The notes: generated by a model from the letters alone, not told the origin. DNA of 64,000 nt from Bacteroidales bacterium (GCA_016288655.1 JAEEKX010000039.1:1-64000), one strand, 5' to 3'. Positions 19,001 to 34,000 are shown, counted from the first letter of the stretch. Program-made: numbers and translations.

Positions 19001-22000
19001 CCGCCAACGCAGACGATGCTGTCGTTGTCAACATGGATTGCAATGAACGGGGTCGGGTCGTCAACAACCGTGAAGTTGTAGATGCCCGTGTTACCCTGGA
19101 CAGCGGTGTTCACGTCGCAGCCGTAAGCATTGTCGGCGAACGACATCACAACCGTGTAGGCATAGGAACCAGCAGCCAAGGTGTCGGGGATAACGTAGGT
19201 GTTACCCGTGCCAACCTGCTCGCCGTTGTTGAACCAAGTGTAGGTCGGAGTGCCAAGACCGTTGATCTGGGCGACACCACCTTCGTAGGAAGCGGTCAGC
19301 GTAGCCGTACCACCCACACAGACGGTGGAGGCACCAGCGTTGGTGACATCAACCAAGGTGACGATCGGGTCAGCAACCACGGTCACAGGAACGGCCTCAC
19401 CCATCGTGGAGGTGATACAGCCAGCAGCACCCTCAACGATCACATGGATCATATATGGGGTCTCTCTGGCAGCCAGGCCCTGAGCGATGAAGACGTTGGT
19501 GTCTTGACCCACCGGCTGGTTGTCGATGTACCACTGATAGGTGTAGTTGTCGGCAGGATCAACATTGGCAGTCAGCATCACATTGCCGCCCTCGCAGACC
19601 GTCTGAGAACCAGTGGTGGTGACGGTGATGGTAGCATGCTCGTTGACAGTCACAACAGGAGCGAAGGCCTCGGCAGACGTACAGCCGCTTGCAGCCAGCG
19701 TGACAACCGCGCTGTAGGTGAACGTGGTCTGGTCGTCAACGATGGTCGGGTAGTCGGTGAACGTATTGGAGGTGATACCCGGCAGCAGAACGCCGTTTCT
19801 ATACCAGGTGTAGATAGGATCACCCAGTTCAGCATCGTAGTTGCCCGTGGCGGTCACAACGACCTGTCCACCGTCACAGATAACCTCGTTGCTGACCGTG
19901 ATGTCGGTGATGACCGGATCAGCGTGGACGGTGATCGTATAGACATCGGAGGAGACGCAGTCGGAAGTGGTCTGTCTCACGATGACGGTGTATTCGTAGT
20001 CGCCATCAAGCAAGTTGTCGGGCGTGGTGTAAGTGGCCTGGGTGGCACCAGCGATGTTGACGCCATTCAGTTGCCACTGGTAAGTCAGGAACTCAGTGTT
20101 GTAGTCGCCGAGCGTAGCCGTCAGCGTGGTCTGGCCGCCTTCGCAGATGTCATTCTCGGTAACCGTGATGACAACCTCAGGAGCAGCATTGACCATGACG
20201 TTGAACGGAGCGCTCACGACGCCGCAACCATTCTCGTTCGTGATGACGGCCGTGAAGGTGTAAGGATCAACACTCGGAGCCAGCGTCATATCGAGGACAT
20301 TGGTGTTCTCGCCAGCCAAGGTCTCGTTGAAGAGTCTCCATTCGTAGTTGTATCCGTCAACCATATCGGATGTGTCATTGACATTTGCAGTCAAGTGGAC
20401 CGTGGTGGCAGCCACACCGGAGCCGCAGATGACAGGATCACCGGCGATCACAACCGTGGCGTTACGCAACACAGTCACGTTGATGGTCGAGGAGTCGGTC
20501 ACCACCGACTGGCAGCCGCTCGCCGTCAGGGTAGCGACAACCGTGTAGGTGTAGTTGGTGACATCGTTATCGACCGTCACTTGAGATTCATGCAAGGTGT
20601 TGGTGTTGGCACCCGCGATCACGACTCCGTTCTTGGTCCACGTGTAAGTCACGTCGCCAAGGATCTCGTCGTAAACTGCCGTAGCAGTCAGGGTGAACTC
20701 ACCACCTTCGCAGATGACAGTGTCCTCATCGCTGATTTCAACCGTAACCACCGGATCCGGATGGACATTCACGGTGACGAAGGCGTTGCTGATGCAAGAG
20801 GTCGTCGGTTGTTCAACGATAACTTCAAACACCGTGGTGCTGTCGAGACTGGTGGTGTACTCAGGCGAGGTGGCACCCGGGATGGTGTCGCCGTTGGCAA
20901 CCCACTGATAGGTCAGACCAGCGATGTTGGCGTTGTCGAGGTGTGCGCTGACGGTGACATTACCGCCTTCACAGATGTCGTACTCCGTGCTGAGAGCCGT
21001 CACAACAACGGGCTCGTTGACCAGAACTTCGAACGGAGCGCTCGTCGTGGTGCAACCATTCTCATTGCGGACAATGACCGTGAAGATGTAAGGTTCGTCG
21101 TTGCTCGGGAGGACAGTGTCAATTGTATTTTCAGTACCCACCGTGAGGTTGAACAGTCTCCATTCGTAGGTGAAGCCGTCAACGTCGGCAACCGTGTCGT
21201 TCACATTGGCCGTGAGGATGACGTGGTCAGCACCAACGCCGTTGCCACAGATGCTGTGGTCACCAGCGATTTCAACGGTCGGGTTCGGGAGAACCGTCAC
21301 GATCATCGTGGAGGAGTCGGTGATGACGGACTGGCAACCGTTAGCCGTCAAGGTCACGAGGACCTCGTAAGTGTAGGTCGTCACGTCGCCGTCAACGGTC
21401 ACCGGGCTTTCGGTCAACGTGGCCTCAGTGGCGTTGGTGATTTCAACACCATTTCTGAACCAGGTATAGACCGGAGTACCCAGGATGCTGTCGTAGGTAG
21501 CCGTAGCAGTGATGGTGAATTCACCGCCCTCACAGATCGTAGTGTCTTCGTCGCTGATAGCAACCGTGACAGTAGGATCGGCGTGGACGTTCACCGTGTT
21601 CTCACCGTAGGCAACACAGTTGGAAGTGGGCTGATAGACGCGGACAACATAGGTGTGGGCACCCACAGTGTCGAGCGTGGTGATGTAAGTGGACTGGGTG
21701 GCACCCGCGATAGCGTTGGTGGTGTCGCCTTCGTACCACTGGTAGGTCAAGTTCGGCATGTTGTAGTCGCCGATGTTGGCGTAGAACGTCACTTCACCGT
21801 ATTCGCAGATGTCGTACTCGCTGACCGTCACATTGATGTCGGCGGTATCGTTCACATAAACATAGAACGGAGCGCTTTCGTTCGTGCAGCCATTCGGGTT
21901 GTGGACGATGACGGTGAAGATGTACGGGTTATCGCTGACCGTCAAGTTGTAATCAAGCACCACGCTGTCGGCAGCGCCGTTCACATTGGTGTCGGTAGCG

Positions 22001-25000
22001 TCAATCGTACGGTTGAACAGTCTCCACTCGAAGGTGTAACCGTCAACGTCGGTGACCGTGTCGTTCAAGTTGGCAGTCAGGACAGTCGAGACGGTGTTAG
22101 CACCGGCGCCGCAGATGATCGGGTCGCCTTCGATCTCAACCGTGCTGTTCGGATAGACATGGACGTCGATGGTGGAGGAGTCGGTGATGACGGACTGGCA
22201 GCCGCTGGCCGTCAGAGTCACCAGGACTTCGTAACGGTAGTTGGTGATGTCACCGTCAACCGTCACCGGGCTCTCCGTCAGGACTGCGCCAGTGGCGTCG
22301 GCAACTTCAACGCCGTTTCTGTACCAAGTGTAGGTGGGTTCGCCGAGGACAGTGTCATACACTGCCGTAGCCGTCAGGGTGAACTGGCCACCTTCGCAGA
22401 TGTTGGTGTCAGCATCGCTGATGGCAACCGTCACCGTAGGATCGGCGTGGACATTCACCGTGACCGTAGCATTGGAGATGCAGGAGGTCGTCGGCTGATC
22501 CACGAGAACCTCGAAGGTCGTCGTCGAATCCAAAGTAGTAGTATAGGTGGCCTCAGTAGCACCGTCGATGGTGTCGCCATTGGCAAGCCACTGGTAGGTC
22601 AAACCTTCAATGTTGTAGTTGTTCAGGTGAGCAGAAACCGTGACCGTACCACCGACACAGATGTCTGCCTCAGTCGTCAGAGCAACAACCTCAACAGCTT
22701 CGTGGACATAGACCTCGAAGGGCTCGCTCACGGTCGTGCAGCCATTTTCGTTGGCCACAATGGCAGTGAAAATGTAGGGCTCGTCGTTCGGCATGAGGAA
22801 GGTGTCGAGGACATTGGTGGTCGCCTGATCAATCGTAGTGTTGAACAATCTCCATTCGTAGGTGAACTCGTGGCTGTTGGTAACCGTGTCGTTCACGTTG
22901 GCCACCAGGTGGATGGTGTCAAGACCAGCACCGCTGCCACAGATGTTGTGGTCGCCCTCGATCTCGATGGTCGGGTTCGGGTTGACCGTGACAGTGACGG
23001 TGGAGCTGTCGGTGATGACAGACTGGCAACCGCTCTGCGGCAAGGTGACCATGACGGAGTACTCGTAGGTGGTGACGTCGCCGTCAACCGTCAACGGGCT
23101 TTCAACATAGATGCTGTCATGAGCATCAGCGATTTCAACATGGTTGCGATACCAAGTGAAGGTCGCAGGTCCGAGGATGCTGTCATAGACCGCAGTAGCC
23201 GTCAGGGTGACTTGACCACCGTCGCAGATGACAGTGTCGTTGTCGTTGATAGCCAAGGTCACTACAGGATCCGGATGGACGTAGATGGTGATCTCGTTGT
23301 AACTCAAGCAGGAACTGGTGGTCTGGACGAGGTTGACAGCGAAAGTGGAGGTGCTGTCAAGCGTCGTGGTGTACTCAGCAGAGGTGGCACCCGGGATGGT
23401 GTCGCCATTCACAATCCACTGGTAGGTGAGGTTGTTCACATGGTAGTCGCCCAAGTTGGCGAACAGGGTGACCTCGCCGCCGACACAGATCTCAGTCTCG
23501 CTGGCAGTGATCACAACGCTCGTGGTGTCATTCACATAGACCGGGAACTCTTCGCTGACGGTGGAGCAGCCGTTCTCATTCCATACGTGGACGGTGAAGA
23601 CATAGGGCTCAAGGCTCGGAGCGACCAGAATGTCGAGGACATTGCTGTCGGCGCGACCGATGATGCTGTCTTGAGCTGCGTTGATCGTACGGTTGTAGAG
23701 ACGCCACTCGTAGGTGAAGCCATCGACGAAGGCGCTGGTGTCGTTCACGTTGGCAACCAAGTGGATGGTATCAAGTTCGTTGCCGGCACCGCAGATGACC
23801 GGGTCGCCCTCGATCTGGACCGTAGCGTTCGGGAGAACCGTCACGTTGATGGTCGAACTGTCAGAGACCGTGCTGGCGCAACCAGAAGCAGTCAGGGTGA
23901 CATAGACACCGTAAGTGTAGTTGACGCTGTCGTTATCAACGGTGACCGGATGGTCAACGAAGACGCTGTCAAAGGTGTTGTCGAGGACAACGCCGTTTCT
24001 ACTCCAAGTGAAGGTCGGGACACCGAGGATGCTGTCGTAAACCGCGGAAGCAGTCAGCGTGAACTCGCCACCGGCGCAAATGACCGTGTCAGAGTCGCTG
24101 ATCGCGAGGGTGACGGTCGGATCTTCATGGACGTTGATCGTGATCTGATCAATGTCGAAGCATTCACTCAACGTTCTGAACACCTTGACATAGTAAGTCG
24201 TGGTGGTGTCGATGTTGGCAGCAGTGTAGGTCGGCAGGGTGGCGCCGTAGATGGCGTTGGCCTGGGTGACGCTGTTCTCGTACCACTGGAAAGTAAGGTC
24301 TCCGATGTGATCATCGTCAGAAACCATGTGGTAATCCTCAAGGTTGGCGGTCATGGTAACCGTACCACCGACGCAAATCTCGGTTTCGGTAGCAGTGACA
24401 GAGACCACCGGAGCTTCGTGGACATAGACGTCGAACGGTTCGCTCATCGTGCGGCAGCCATTGCCTCTGGTGACCTCAACCTGCATGTGGTAAGCATTCG
24501 GTCTCGGGTAGAAGTACTCGCTGAAGTATCTGCTGTCACCATAGCCATAGGCCATGTTGTCGCGGATCTGGCCGGATTCGTACCAAGTGAAGTGCAGGTT
24601 ACCAACCGTGATGGAACTGGTATCGACATTAGCCATGACGAAGACAGGATCGGTCTGGCAGACGTACGGGTCGCCAGTGATCTCAACTCTCGGGTTCATG
24701 TAAACATTCAGTCTGTCAGCGGAGGTGGGCTCGGAAGTACAGCCAGACGGAATCTGGTGTGCAACGGCGGTATAGACATAGTAGCTGTCGTCGTTGTCAA
24801 CGGCAATCTCATTCAGGTTGTCGGTGAAGGTCTCACCGGTGACGCCTTCGATGAGTTCGCCATTTCTGTACCAAGTGTAGTAGTACGGGTAGTCGGCCGT
24901 GTCAACACCACCGTGAGTGTGGGCGGTGATGGTCGGTTGACCACCGTAGCACATTTCATAGAAGTCAAGGGTTACACTGTCAACAACCGGAATCTCGTGG

Positions 25001-28000
25001 ACACGGATCTCAATGCTGTCAACGTTAACGCACTCGGAACCAACCTGGTAGATCTCGACGAAGTACATGGTCGTGGTATCCGGGGTCATGGTGACGATAC
25101 GCTGCATGTCGCCGTCGATCGGGTTGTTCAGACTGTCCTTATGCCATCTGTACATCAGGTTGGTGAGGTTGTAGTTGTCGATGTTGGCAGTCAACACCGT
25201 GCTACCACCTTCGCAGATGTCTTCCTCGTAAGCGGTGATTTCAACAGCAGGCATCGGGTTCACAGTCAGTCTGTAAACGTCGCTCATGCTGACGCAACCG
25301 AGGTCATTGGCAACCACGACAGTGAAGTTGTAACTATGGTCGCGCGGCTCCAACAGGGTATCGAACTGAGTCATACCCAAACCATCGGCGATGGTGTCGT
25401 TGTCGAGCTTCCAAGTAAAGTTCAGGTTGGCCGTCGGATACTCGTCAGTAACGTTGGCATAGAGATGTACGCTGTCGTACTGGCAGATCAACGGGTCGCT
25501 GGAGATGACTACGTACGGGTTCGGGTTAACACGCAGGTAAGCAGCGGCAGTGCTGTCGGAGACGCAGCCTGAGATATCCTGACGGACAACAGCGGAGAAG
25601 ACGTAGTCGGTAATGTTATTGTCAACAGTCAGCGGGCTGACGACGAAGGTGGCACCGGTTTCGCCCTCAACGAGTTCACCGTTTCTGTACCAAGTGTAGA
25701 TGTACGGGACGTTGGCCGTGTCAACACCACCATGAGTGTAGGCAGTGACGGTCACTTGACCACCGTCGCAAATCTCGTAGTCGCTCAGGATGACGCTGTC
25801 GATAACAGGTCTTTCGTTCACCTTGATGGTGATGGTGTCGTAAGACATACATTCGGAACCGACCTGATAGACCTCCACAGCGTAACGGGTGGTGGAGTCA
25901 GGATAGACAGTCAGTTCGTGCTGCATGCCACCATAGATCGTGTCGCCGCTTTCGACGTTGATCCATCTGTACATCAGGTTGGTCAAGAAGCCGTTATCAA
26001 CGTTGGCTCTCAGGATGGTGGAACCCGTCTCACAGATCGTGTCTTCGAAGGCAGTGAGTTCAACCACCGGACGCGGGTTGACGGTGACGCTATAGACAGC
26101 GCTCTCGGTTACACAACCATGTTCGTTGGAGACAACAACCGTGAAGTCGTAACTGTGGTCACGCGGTTCGACCAGCGTGTCGAAGGTATCCATACCCAGA
26201 CCGTCAGCAACAGTGTCGTTGTCAAGCTTCCAAGTGAAGTTCAGGTTGGCGGTCGGATACTCGTCGGTGACGTTCGCATGGAGGATAATATGGTCGTCTT
26301 CGCAGATCAGAGGATCGCTGGAGATGACAACCTGCGGGTTCGGGTTGACTCTCAGGATGCTGTCGGCGTACTTACGCTCGGACTCGCAACCAGAGGCAGC
26401 CTGGTGAACCGTAGCAGAATAGACGTAGTCGGTGATGTTACCATCCACAGTCAGCGGGCTTTCCGTGAAGGTGGAGTCGGTAACGCCTTCTATCACTTCG
26501 TTATTTCTGTACCAAGTGAAGACGTAAGGAGCGATATCGGTGCTGACGCCGCCCATCGGGTGAGCAGTGATGGTGACCTGACCACCGTCGCAAATCTCAT
26601 TGATGGAGAGTTCGATAGTGTCGATGTAGGGCACCGGGTTGACGATGATTCTGTAGGAGCCGAAGGTCTCGCAGTCAGAGGTCGTCTGGAACACGCGGAC
26701 GAAGTAGTTCATCGTGCTATCCGGGACAATCGTCAACTGAGACTGGGTGGCACCCCAGATTTCGTTGGCTGCAGTGGTATCGTTCTTGTACCATCTGTAG
26801 GTAAGGGCATCAGCGTTGTAGTCACCGATGTTGGCAGTCAGAGTGATGCTGCCACCTTCGCAGATCGTATCTTCGCTGGAGGTCACTTCAACGATGATGG
26901 TATCGTTGACATAGACATAGAACGGAGCGCTCTCGGTGAGACAGCCGTGAGGATTGTTGACCACAGCCGTGTAGATGTACGGATGGTCTTGAGCCGGACG
27001 AGGATCAATGATCGTGTCGGCACCCACGCCCGTGCGAGGAGCACGGATGGTATCGTTGTAGAGCAACCAGGTGTAGGTCAGTTCGGCGCCGAAGTAGTCG
27101 TTGGTGACGTTGGCGGAGAGCATGATGACGGAGTCTTCGCAGATGATCGGGTCGCCAGCGATGACAACAGTCGGGTTCGGGTAAACCGTAAGAGTGTCAG
27201 TGGCGAAGGTCTGTGCGGAGGTACAGCCGGAGGAAACCTGGGAAGCGATAGCGCTATAGACATAGGTCGTGATGTCGCCATCGACGGTCATCGGGCTTTC
27301 GGTGAAGGTGGAGTCGGTGATACCTTCCATCAAGATGCCGTTGCGGAACCAAGTGTAGGTATAAGCATCGCTCGGGATACCTTCAGAGGTGTGAGCCGTG
27401 ACAGTTACCTGACCGCCTTCGCAGATATCGTCAACCGAGATGGTCACAGAATCCACAACCGGATCCGGAACCACGGTCACAGTGTAACCGTCGGTGGCGG
27501 TGCAGAGAGCGTCATTAGCGACAAGTGAGGAGAAGACCTCCACATAATAGGTGTGGGTCTCGTTCAGCGTGTCGGTATAGGTCGGGTTGGTGGCACCCGG
27601 GATTCTGTTGGTTTCAAGGATGACATCCTGGTACCACTGATACTGGAGGTACTCAAGGTTGTAGTTGTCGAGGTTGGCCGTGAAGGTCACTTCGCCACCA
27701 ACGCAGACGCTGTCTTCCGTAGCGGTGATATGGACCACAGGAGCTTCGACCACAACGACCTGGAACGGATCGCTGAAGCCAGAGCAACCGTTGGCGTCAA
27801 CTGCCTCAACCATGAAGTTGTAGGCAAAGCCGGTGGAGACTGCCAAGGAATCCCAGTGATAGAAGCGGTAGGACTGGTAAGTGTTGTGCAACTGACCATC
27901 AAGGTACCAGTTGTAAGTCGTCGTCAGCGGAGCCACATCACCGTTCACCCATGCGAACAGGTTGATAGGCATGTACTGGCAGACGTACGGGTTACCAGAG

Positions 28001-31000
28001 ATATAGACGATCGGGTTACGAACCACCGTCACAGTGTCGGAGAAGTTCATCTGAGAGTATTCGCAACCAGGAATGTCGAGGACGATCACAGCACTATACT
28101 GATAGTGCGTGGTGTCACCATCCACAGTCAGCGGGCTTTCTCTGAACCACGGACCGCTCAAGAACGGGTGTTCGAAGCCGTTTCTGTACCAATTGTAGGT
28201 GAAGAGCGTGGAATCAATGCGGTTGCCGTTGAGATCAGACAGTTCAACCTGGACATCAACCTCACCACCGTCACAGATGAAGTGAGAGTTGTTGGCGATG
28301 TTCAAAGCGTGGACATGAGAGATGACGTAAGGAACACGCGGCCACACATAGACGGAGTCGATACCCCAAGCTTCACAGCCAGAGTTGGTCTGGGTGATGT
28401 GGAGTTCGAAGTAGTTCCACAAAGAGTCAGTCATCGTGTAGTGGAGGATCGGCTCAGTACCGTAGTCGATCGCAATCAAGGTATCGGCACCCGTAGCGGT
28501 GGTGTCGCGCTTGTACCACTGGAAGGTGAGTGAACCGCTGTTGTAGTCGGCCAAGTGAGCTGTGAGGGTCACTTCACCACCAACACAAACGGTGTCGTAG
28601 TCGGAGGTGACAACCACCTGGATGGAAGCGGTGTCATTAACATAGACCGGGAACTCTTCGCTGAGGGTCGTGCAACCACGGTGGTTGGAGACCTGGACAG
28701 TAAAGAGGTACGGGTTATCGGAAGCATCGAGGTGTGCTCTCAGAGTATCCTCGGTAGCACCTTCAATCGTACGGTTGGCCAGTCTCCACTCATAAGTGAG
28801 GTCGTGGTGGACTGTATCGTTGACGTTGGCAACCAGAACAAGGTTGTTCTCAGTGCCTTCAACATTACAGATAATCGGGTCGCCAGAAATCTGGACGGTC
28901 GGGTTCATATAGACAATGACAGTGGTGTCAGCCGTGTCAGCGCGACAACCAGGAACATCCAAAGCATACATCACTTGATAGATGTAGGCGGTGGAGTCGT
29001 TGTCGATAGCCAACGGGCTTTCCGTGATGGAAGGACCTTCAGCACCAGGAATCACAACACCGTTTCTCGTCCAGATGAAGCTGCCACCGACGAGGGCTTC
29101 ACCGTGTTCGCCCGTAGCAACGAGGGTGACCTCACCACCATTGCAGAGCGTGTCACGACCTTCGTCAACACCCAAATTGATGGCGATGGCAGTCGGAGCA
29201 ATAACCTTGATGGTATCATAACCGATGGCGAAGCATTCGGAAGTGGTCTGACGCACCAAGACGCTGTAGTAGGTGGTCTTAATCGGGTTGACCGTGATGA
29301 TGCGGCTGGTACCACCCCAAATTTCGGTGGAATCGGCAGCACCCTCTTCCTTAGCATACCATCTGTAAATCATATTGTCAGCATTGTAGTCACCCAAGTT
29401 AGCTTCGAGGGTAACTTCGCCGCCTGCGCAGACAGAGTCAACGGAAGAGGTAACCTCAACCAAGACCGTATCATTGACATACACATTGTAAGGTGCGCTA
29501 GTAACCGTGCAACCGCGGTTGTTGCTCATGACAACGGTGAAGATGTAAGGTTCATCGCGGAACTCAACACCGTGGATCAGGAGCGTATCTTCGCTAGCCA
29601 GGTTCTCGGTAGCCGTAATCTCACGGTTGGACTCGAACCAGGTGTAGGTGAAGTCACGAGAAGCAACGGAAGTATCAGAGACATGAGCAATGAGGTAGAT
29701 GTTGCTGTCAGTGCGGGTGCAGACGATAGCATCACCAGTAATCTCAATGACCGGGCTCGGATAGACATAGACAATAGTGTCAATCATTTCGGAACGGCAT
29801 CCATCAACAACGGGGTTGAAGACGACTGCATATTCGTATGCGGTAGAGTCACCGTCAACAGCAATCGGAGAGTCGTTGAGGTGGTTCAGGTTGGCACCAG
29901 TGATCTGCTGACCGTTGCGGTACCAAGTGTAGTAACCTTCCAGGTTGGTGGGCGGAGTGACCGTCAGGGAGACTTCACCACCGAAGCAAAGAGCGGTGTC
30001 GCTAACCTCTTCCCAAGCAAGGGTAGCAGGACTGAGCACCTTCACGCTGTCGAAGCCGATGGCTTTACACATGGAAGTGGTCTGCAGAATCTCAACCTGA
30101 TATCTATAAATTTCAGTGGTCGGACGGACAACAACCTCGCGGCTGGTAGCACCGTGGATCTCAGTGGTGTCACCAACGCTGGTGCCTCTGATTTCAGACC
30201 ATCTATAGATCAAGTTGTCAGCATTATAGTCAATCAGGTTGGCGGTGAAGGTGACCTCAGCACCCGGGCAAACGCTATCGGGTTCGTGAGTGACCTCAAC
30301 GCGGACGCTGTCGTTGACATATACATAGTAAGGCTCGCTCGTTACGGCGCAACCACGGTCGTTAGAGACGGTAACCGTGAAGATGTAAGGCTCATCGCGG
30401 AAGGTCGTATCATGGATCGTGAGGTCTCTGGAGTTGTTTCCTATCGTGGTGTTGGAGAGTCTCCATTCGTAATTGAAAGTCAAGTTGAGAGCCGTGTCAT
30501 TCAAGTTGGCGTGCAACTCAATGTCGCCATGGTCGCAGATGATCTGGTCACCGCTGATCCAAACAGTCGGATTCGGGAAGACATAGACGGTGTCAGACAT
30601 CGGCAGGCTGTTGCAGCCGGAGCTGATCTGGTGGGCGACCACCGTGTAGATGTACATGGCAGTGTCACCATCAGTGGCGACAGGCGTGTCGTAGATGACG
30701 GAGTCAACCAGACCAGTCATCTCTGCACCATTTCTGTACCAAGTGTAGGTGTAACCGTCTTCCGCGACACCGTTGCTGGCGACGGCGTGGATGTTAACCT
30801 GATAACCCTCGCAAATGGTGTCTGCGCTGGCTTCCACCTCAGTGATCTCAGGAGCAGCGACAACTTCGACTTCAACAACGTCGGTGTTGCGGCAAGCATA
30901 TCTGTCAGGATCAGAGACAAGCTGATTGACAGAAACCGTGATCTCATGAGTGGCAACACCCGTCAGGGTAGTGGTCAAAATCGGAGTAGTGGCACCAATG

Positions 31001-34000
31001 ATGGAGTCGCCATCGACCAACCACTGATAGGTGATGTTGGTAGCATTCGGATTGGCCAAGTAAGCGGTGGCAGTGATCTGACCGCCGTCGCAGATGGTGG
31101 AGTCAACGTCATCAACGAGGACATTGACAACGGGCTTGGCAAGCACCTGAACCATGAACGGATCACTGGTCACACGGCAGCCGTTGCTGGAGATGACCTC
31201 CAACTGGTAGGTGTGGGGATCCATCTGCAGATCGACATGGTCGCTGAGGAAGTATCCATCAAGCATCGGAACTTCATCGCCCATAGCAGGAATCACTTCG
31301 ACACCATCAACATACCAGTGGTGTTCCATCATAGGATCGAAGGGGATGTCCGTAACGATTCTGGCATTGACTTGGACATTATTGACACCCACGGGAGCTT
31401 CACAAACGATGGAGTGACCATAGAGGAGGACTTCCGGATTGGCGCTGACACGGACCGTTGCGGTGGCAGGTTCGGAGGCACAAGCCGGAGCGGCAGCGAT
31501 AGCAACAACGGAGTAGATGTGAGCCGTCTGGTCAACATCGACTACCAGCGGGGAAACCGTGTAGGTGCTGTCGGTGACACCCTGGAGGAGGACACCGTTC
31601 TCGTACCAAGCGAAGGTGATGTCACCCAACTCGGCATCGGCGGTGGCATGGGCAATCAAAGTAACCTGACCTCCTTCACAGATGGTGGAGTCGGTAACGC
31701 TGCCCGTGCCGATGTTCAGCACAACAACAGGAATGTCATGTTTCGTAATGGTGATATCACCCGTGCCAACACAACCGGAGTTGGCTTGAGTCACTTCCGC
31801 GGTGTAAGTATGGGAGGCATCAATAGTAGCAACGTACGTGGCCTCATTGGCACCTGCGATCTCCGTGCCGTCAACCTTCCAAACGTAGGTGAGGTTCGGG
31901 GTGTTGTAGTTGCCGAGGTGAGCGGTCAGTGTGACAACGCCATTCTCACAAACATCGGTGTCGGAAGCGCTTACCACAACTTCCGGATTGGCATCAACAT
32001 AGACGTAGTAGCCATCGCTGACAGCCACGCAACCGGAGATATTGTTGGTGACGCGGACACTGAAAATGTAAGGATAATCGCGCTCGGTCATGGCTTGATC
32101 GAAGTCGGCGTTGTTGGCACCGGCAACGTCAACACCATCGACCATCCACTGATATTCATAAGTAGCGTTCTGGACCGTGTCGTGCAAGGTGGCCAACAAC
32201 TGGACGTTGTTAGTGTTGCAGAGGATCGGGTCGCCGCTGATCGTAACGCTGTGGTTCGGGAAGACCGTAATCATCGTGTCAATCGTAGTGGATTGGCAAC
32301 CAGGAATCTCGGTGAAGCAGAGGACAGCGTAGTTGTAAGTGGTGATGTCATTATCGACTGCGATCGGGGAGTCAGACAAGACATTGGTGTTGGCACCTTC
32401 GATGACAACGCCATTCTTCATCCAAGTGTAGGTAGCAGGAAGTTCAGTAGCCGTAAGGGTAACTTCACCGCCAACACAGATGGTGTCTTGAGGAACAAGT
32501 GTGAGCGTGAGTTCCGGAAGGTCGATAACCTTGATTTGCTTCGTGCCTTCGGCCTCACATTCGGAAGTGGTCTGCATAACGCGGACAAGGTAATCAGTGG
32601 TGGCCTCGGGGTGAACCGTAAGCTCACGAGAAGTAGCGCCGACGATTTCCGTTTCAACAGAACCCTCGACGGTGTACCATCTGTAAACCAAGTTGTCGGT
32701 GTTGTAGTTGCCCAAGTTGGCAGTCAGTGTAACCGCACCATTCGTGCAGACACTGTCGAAATCAGCAGTGACTTCAACGAGGATGGTGTCGTTTACATAG
32801 ACATAGTAGGGCTCGCTCAAACTTCTACAACCATTGTCGTTAGCAACTTCAACGGTGAAAATGTAGGGCTCATCCTGTGTGGCCATGTGTGCAATCTCCA
32901 AGTGGTCGGTGGTAGCACCCGTAGTGTCGCCACCATCAATGAGGTTATCATTGAACATTCTCCATTGATAAGTCAGAGCGCCAGTAGCAATGAGCGTGTC
33001 ATTGATATGGGCATCGAGGATGACGGTGGAATCCTTACACAGGATAGCGTCACCACTGATCATAACGGTCGGGTTCTGGCTGACGGTGAGAGTGTCGGAA
33101 GCAGCTACCAAGGAGGTGCAACCTGCGCTGGCCTGACGGACCACGGCAGTATAGACGAAACTGTTTGCGTCAACATCGCTCAGGACAGGAGCATCAACAA
33201 AGGTAGAGTCGGTGACGCCTTCAATCACTTCACCGTTTCTGTACCAAGTGTAAATATAAGCTTCACCAGTCACACCATCAGAAGCATGACCCGTGACCGT
33301 GACTTGAGTGCCTTCACAAATATCGTTGGAGCTGAGTTCGATGCTGCTGATTACAGGGATCGTGCTCACTTCGACATTAACGGCATTCTCTTTCAGACAA
33401 CGAGTGCTGTTAGCCAGAACTTGGACCTTCACCGGAATGGTACCGGCAGTGGTCAACGTAGTGGTCAACGTGGAGGAGACAGCACCGTCAACAACAGTAC
33501 CATCAACAGACCAAACATACGTCAAATCGTTGGCGTCATAGAATGCAGTGTCATGTGTATTGTTGAAACCAATATTGGCAGTGGCAGTGATTTCACCACC
33601 CTCACAAATCGTGGCATCGTCAACCGTGACATAGACATCGGGCAGGTTGAAGATAGTAACAGGATAAGGATCGCTGGTAACCGTACAACCGTGACCGGCG
33701 TTGATGCGGATGGAATAGTTGTAAGGCTCAGTCTGAACATCATTGATACGATTCTCTTTGTAGTAGATAGTACCGGGGTTGATCATATTACCGAGCATCG
33801 GGTTGCTGGAGACATCGTTGTTGTCGAGCAACCAAGCCCAGGTGATATGGGCCATGTCGAACGGAACTGCATTATGGTTCTGGATATGAGCCCACAGGAT
33901 GACGGTATCACCGTAGCAGAGGGAAGCATCGCCAGAGAGTTGAACGGTGGGCAGACTGAAGACCGTCAGCGATTGAGCAGAAGTCTTCATCTCGGAAACG

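Noticed and set aside
16162-25572. 3136-aa plus-strand ORF (and 25732..27528, 27553..28533, 28555..34914 etc.) as genes
   Set aside because: All lie exactly antisense and in codon register with the giant minus-strand ORF. Translations are low-complexity V/D/G/R-rich with no signal peptide or domains, and are explained by absence of TTA/CTA/TCA sense codons.
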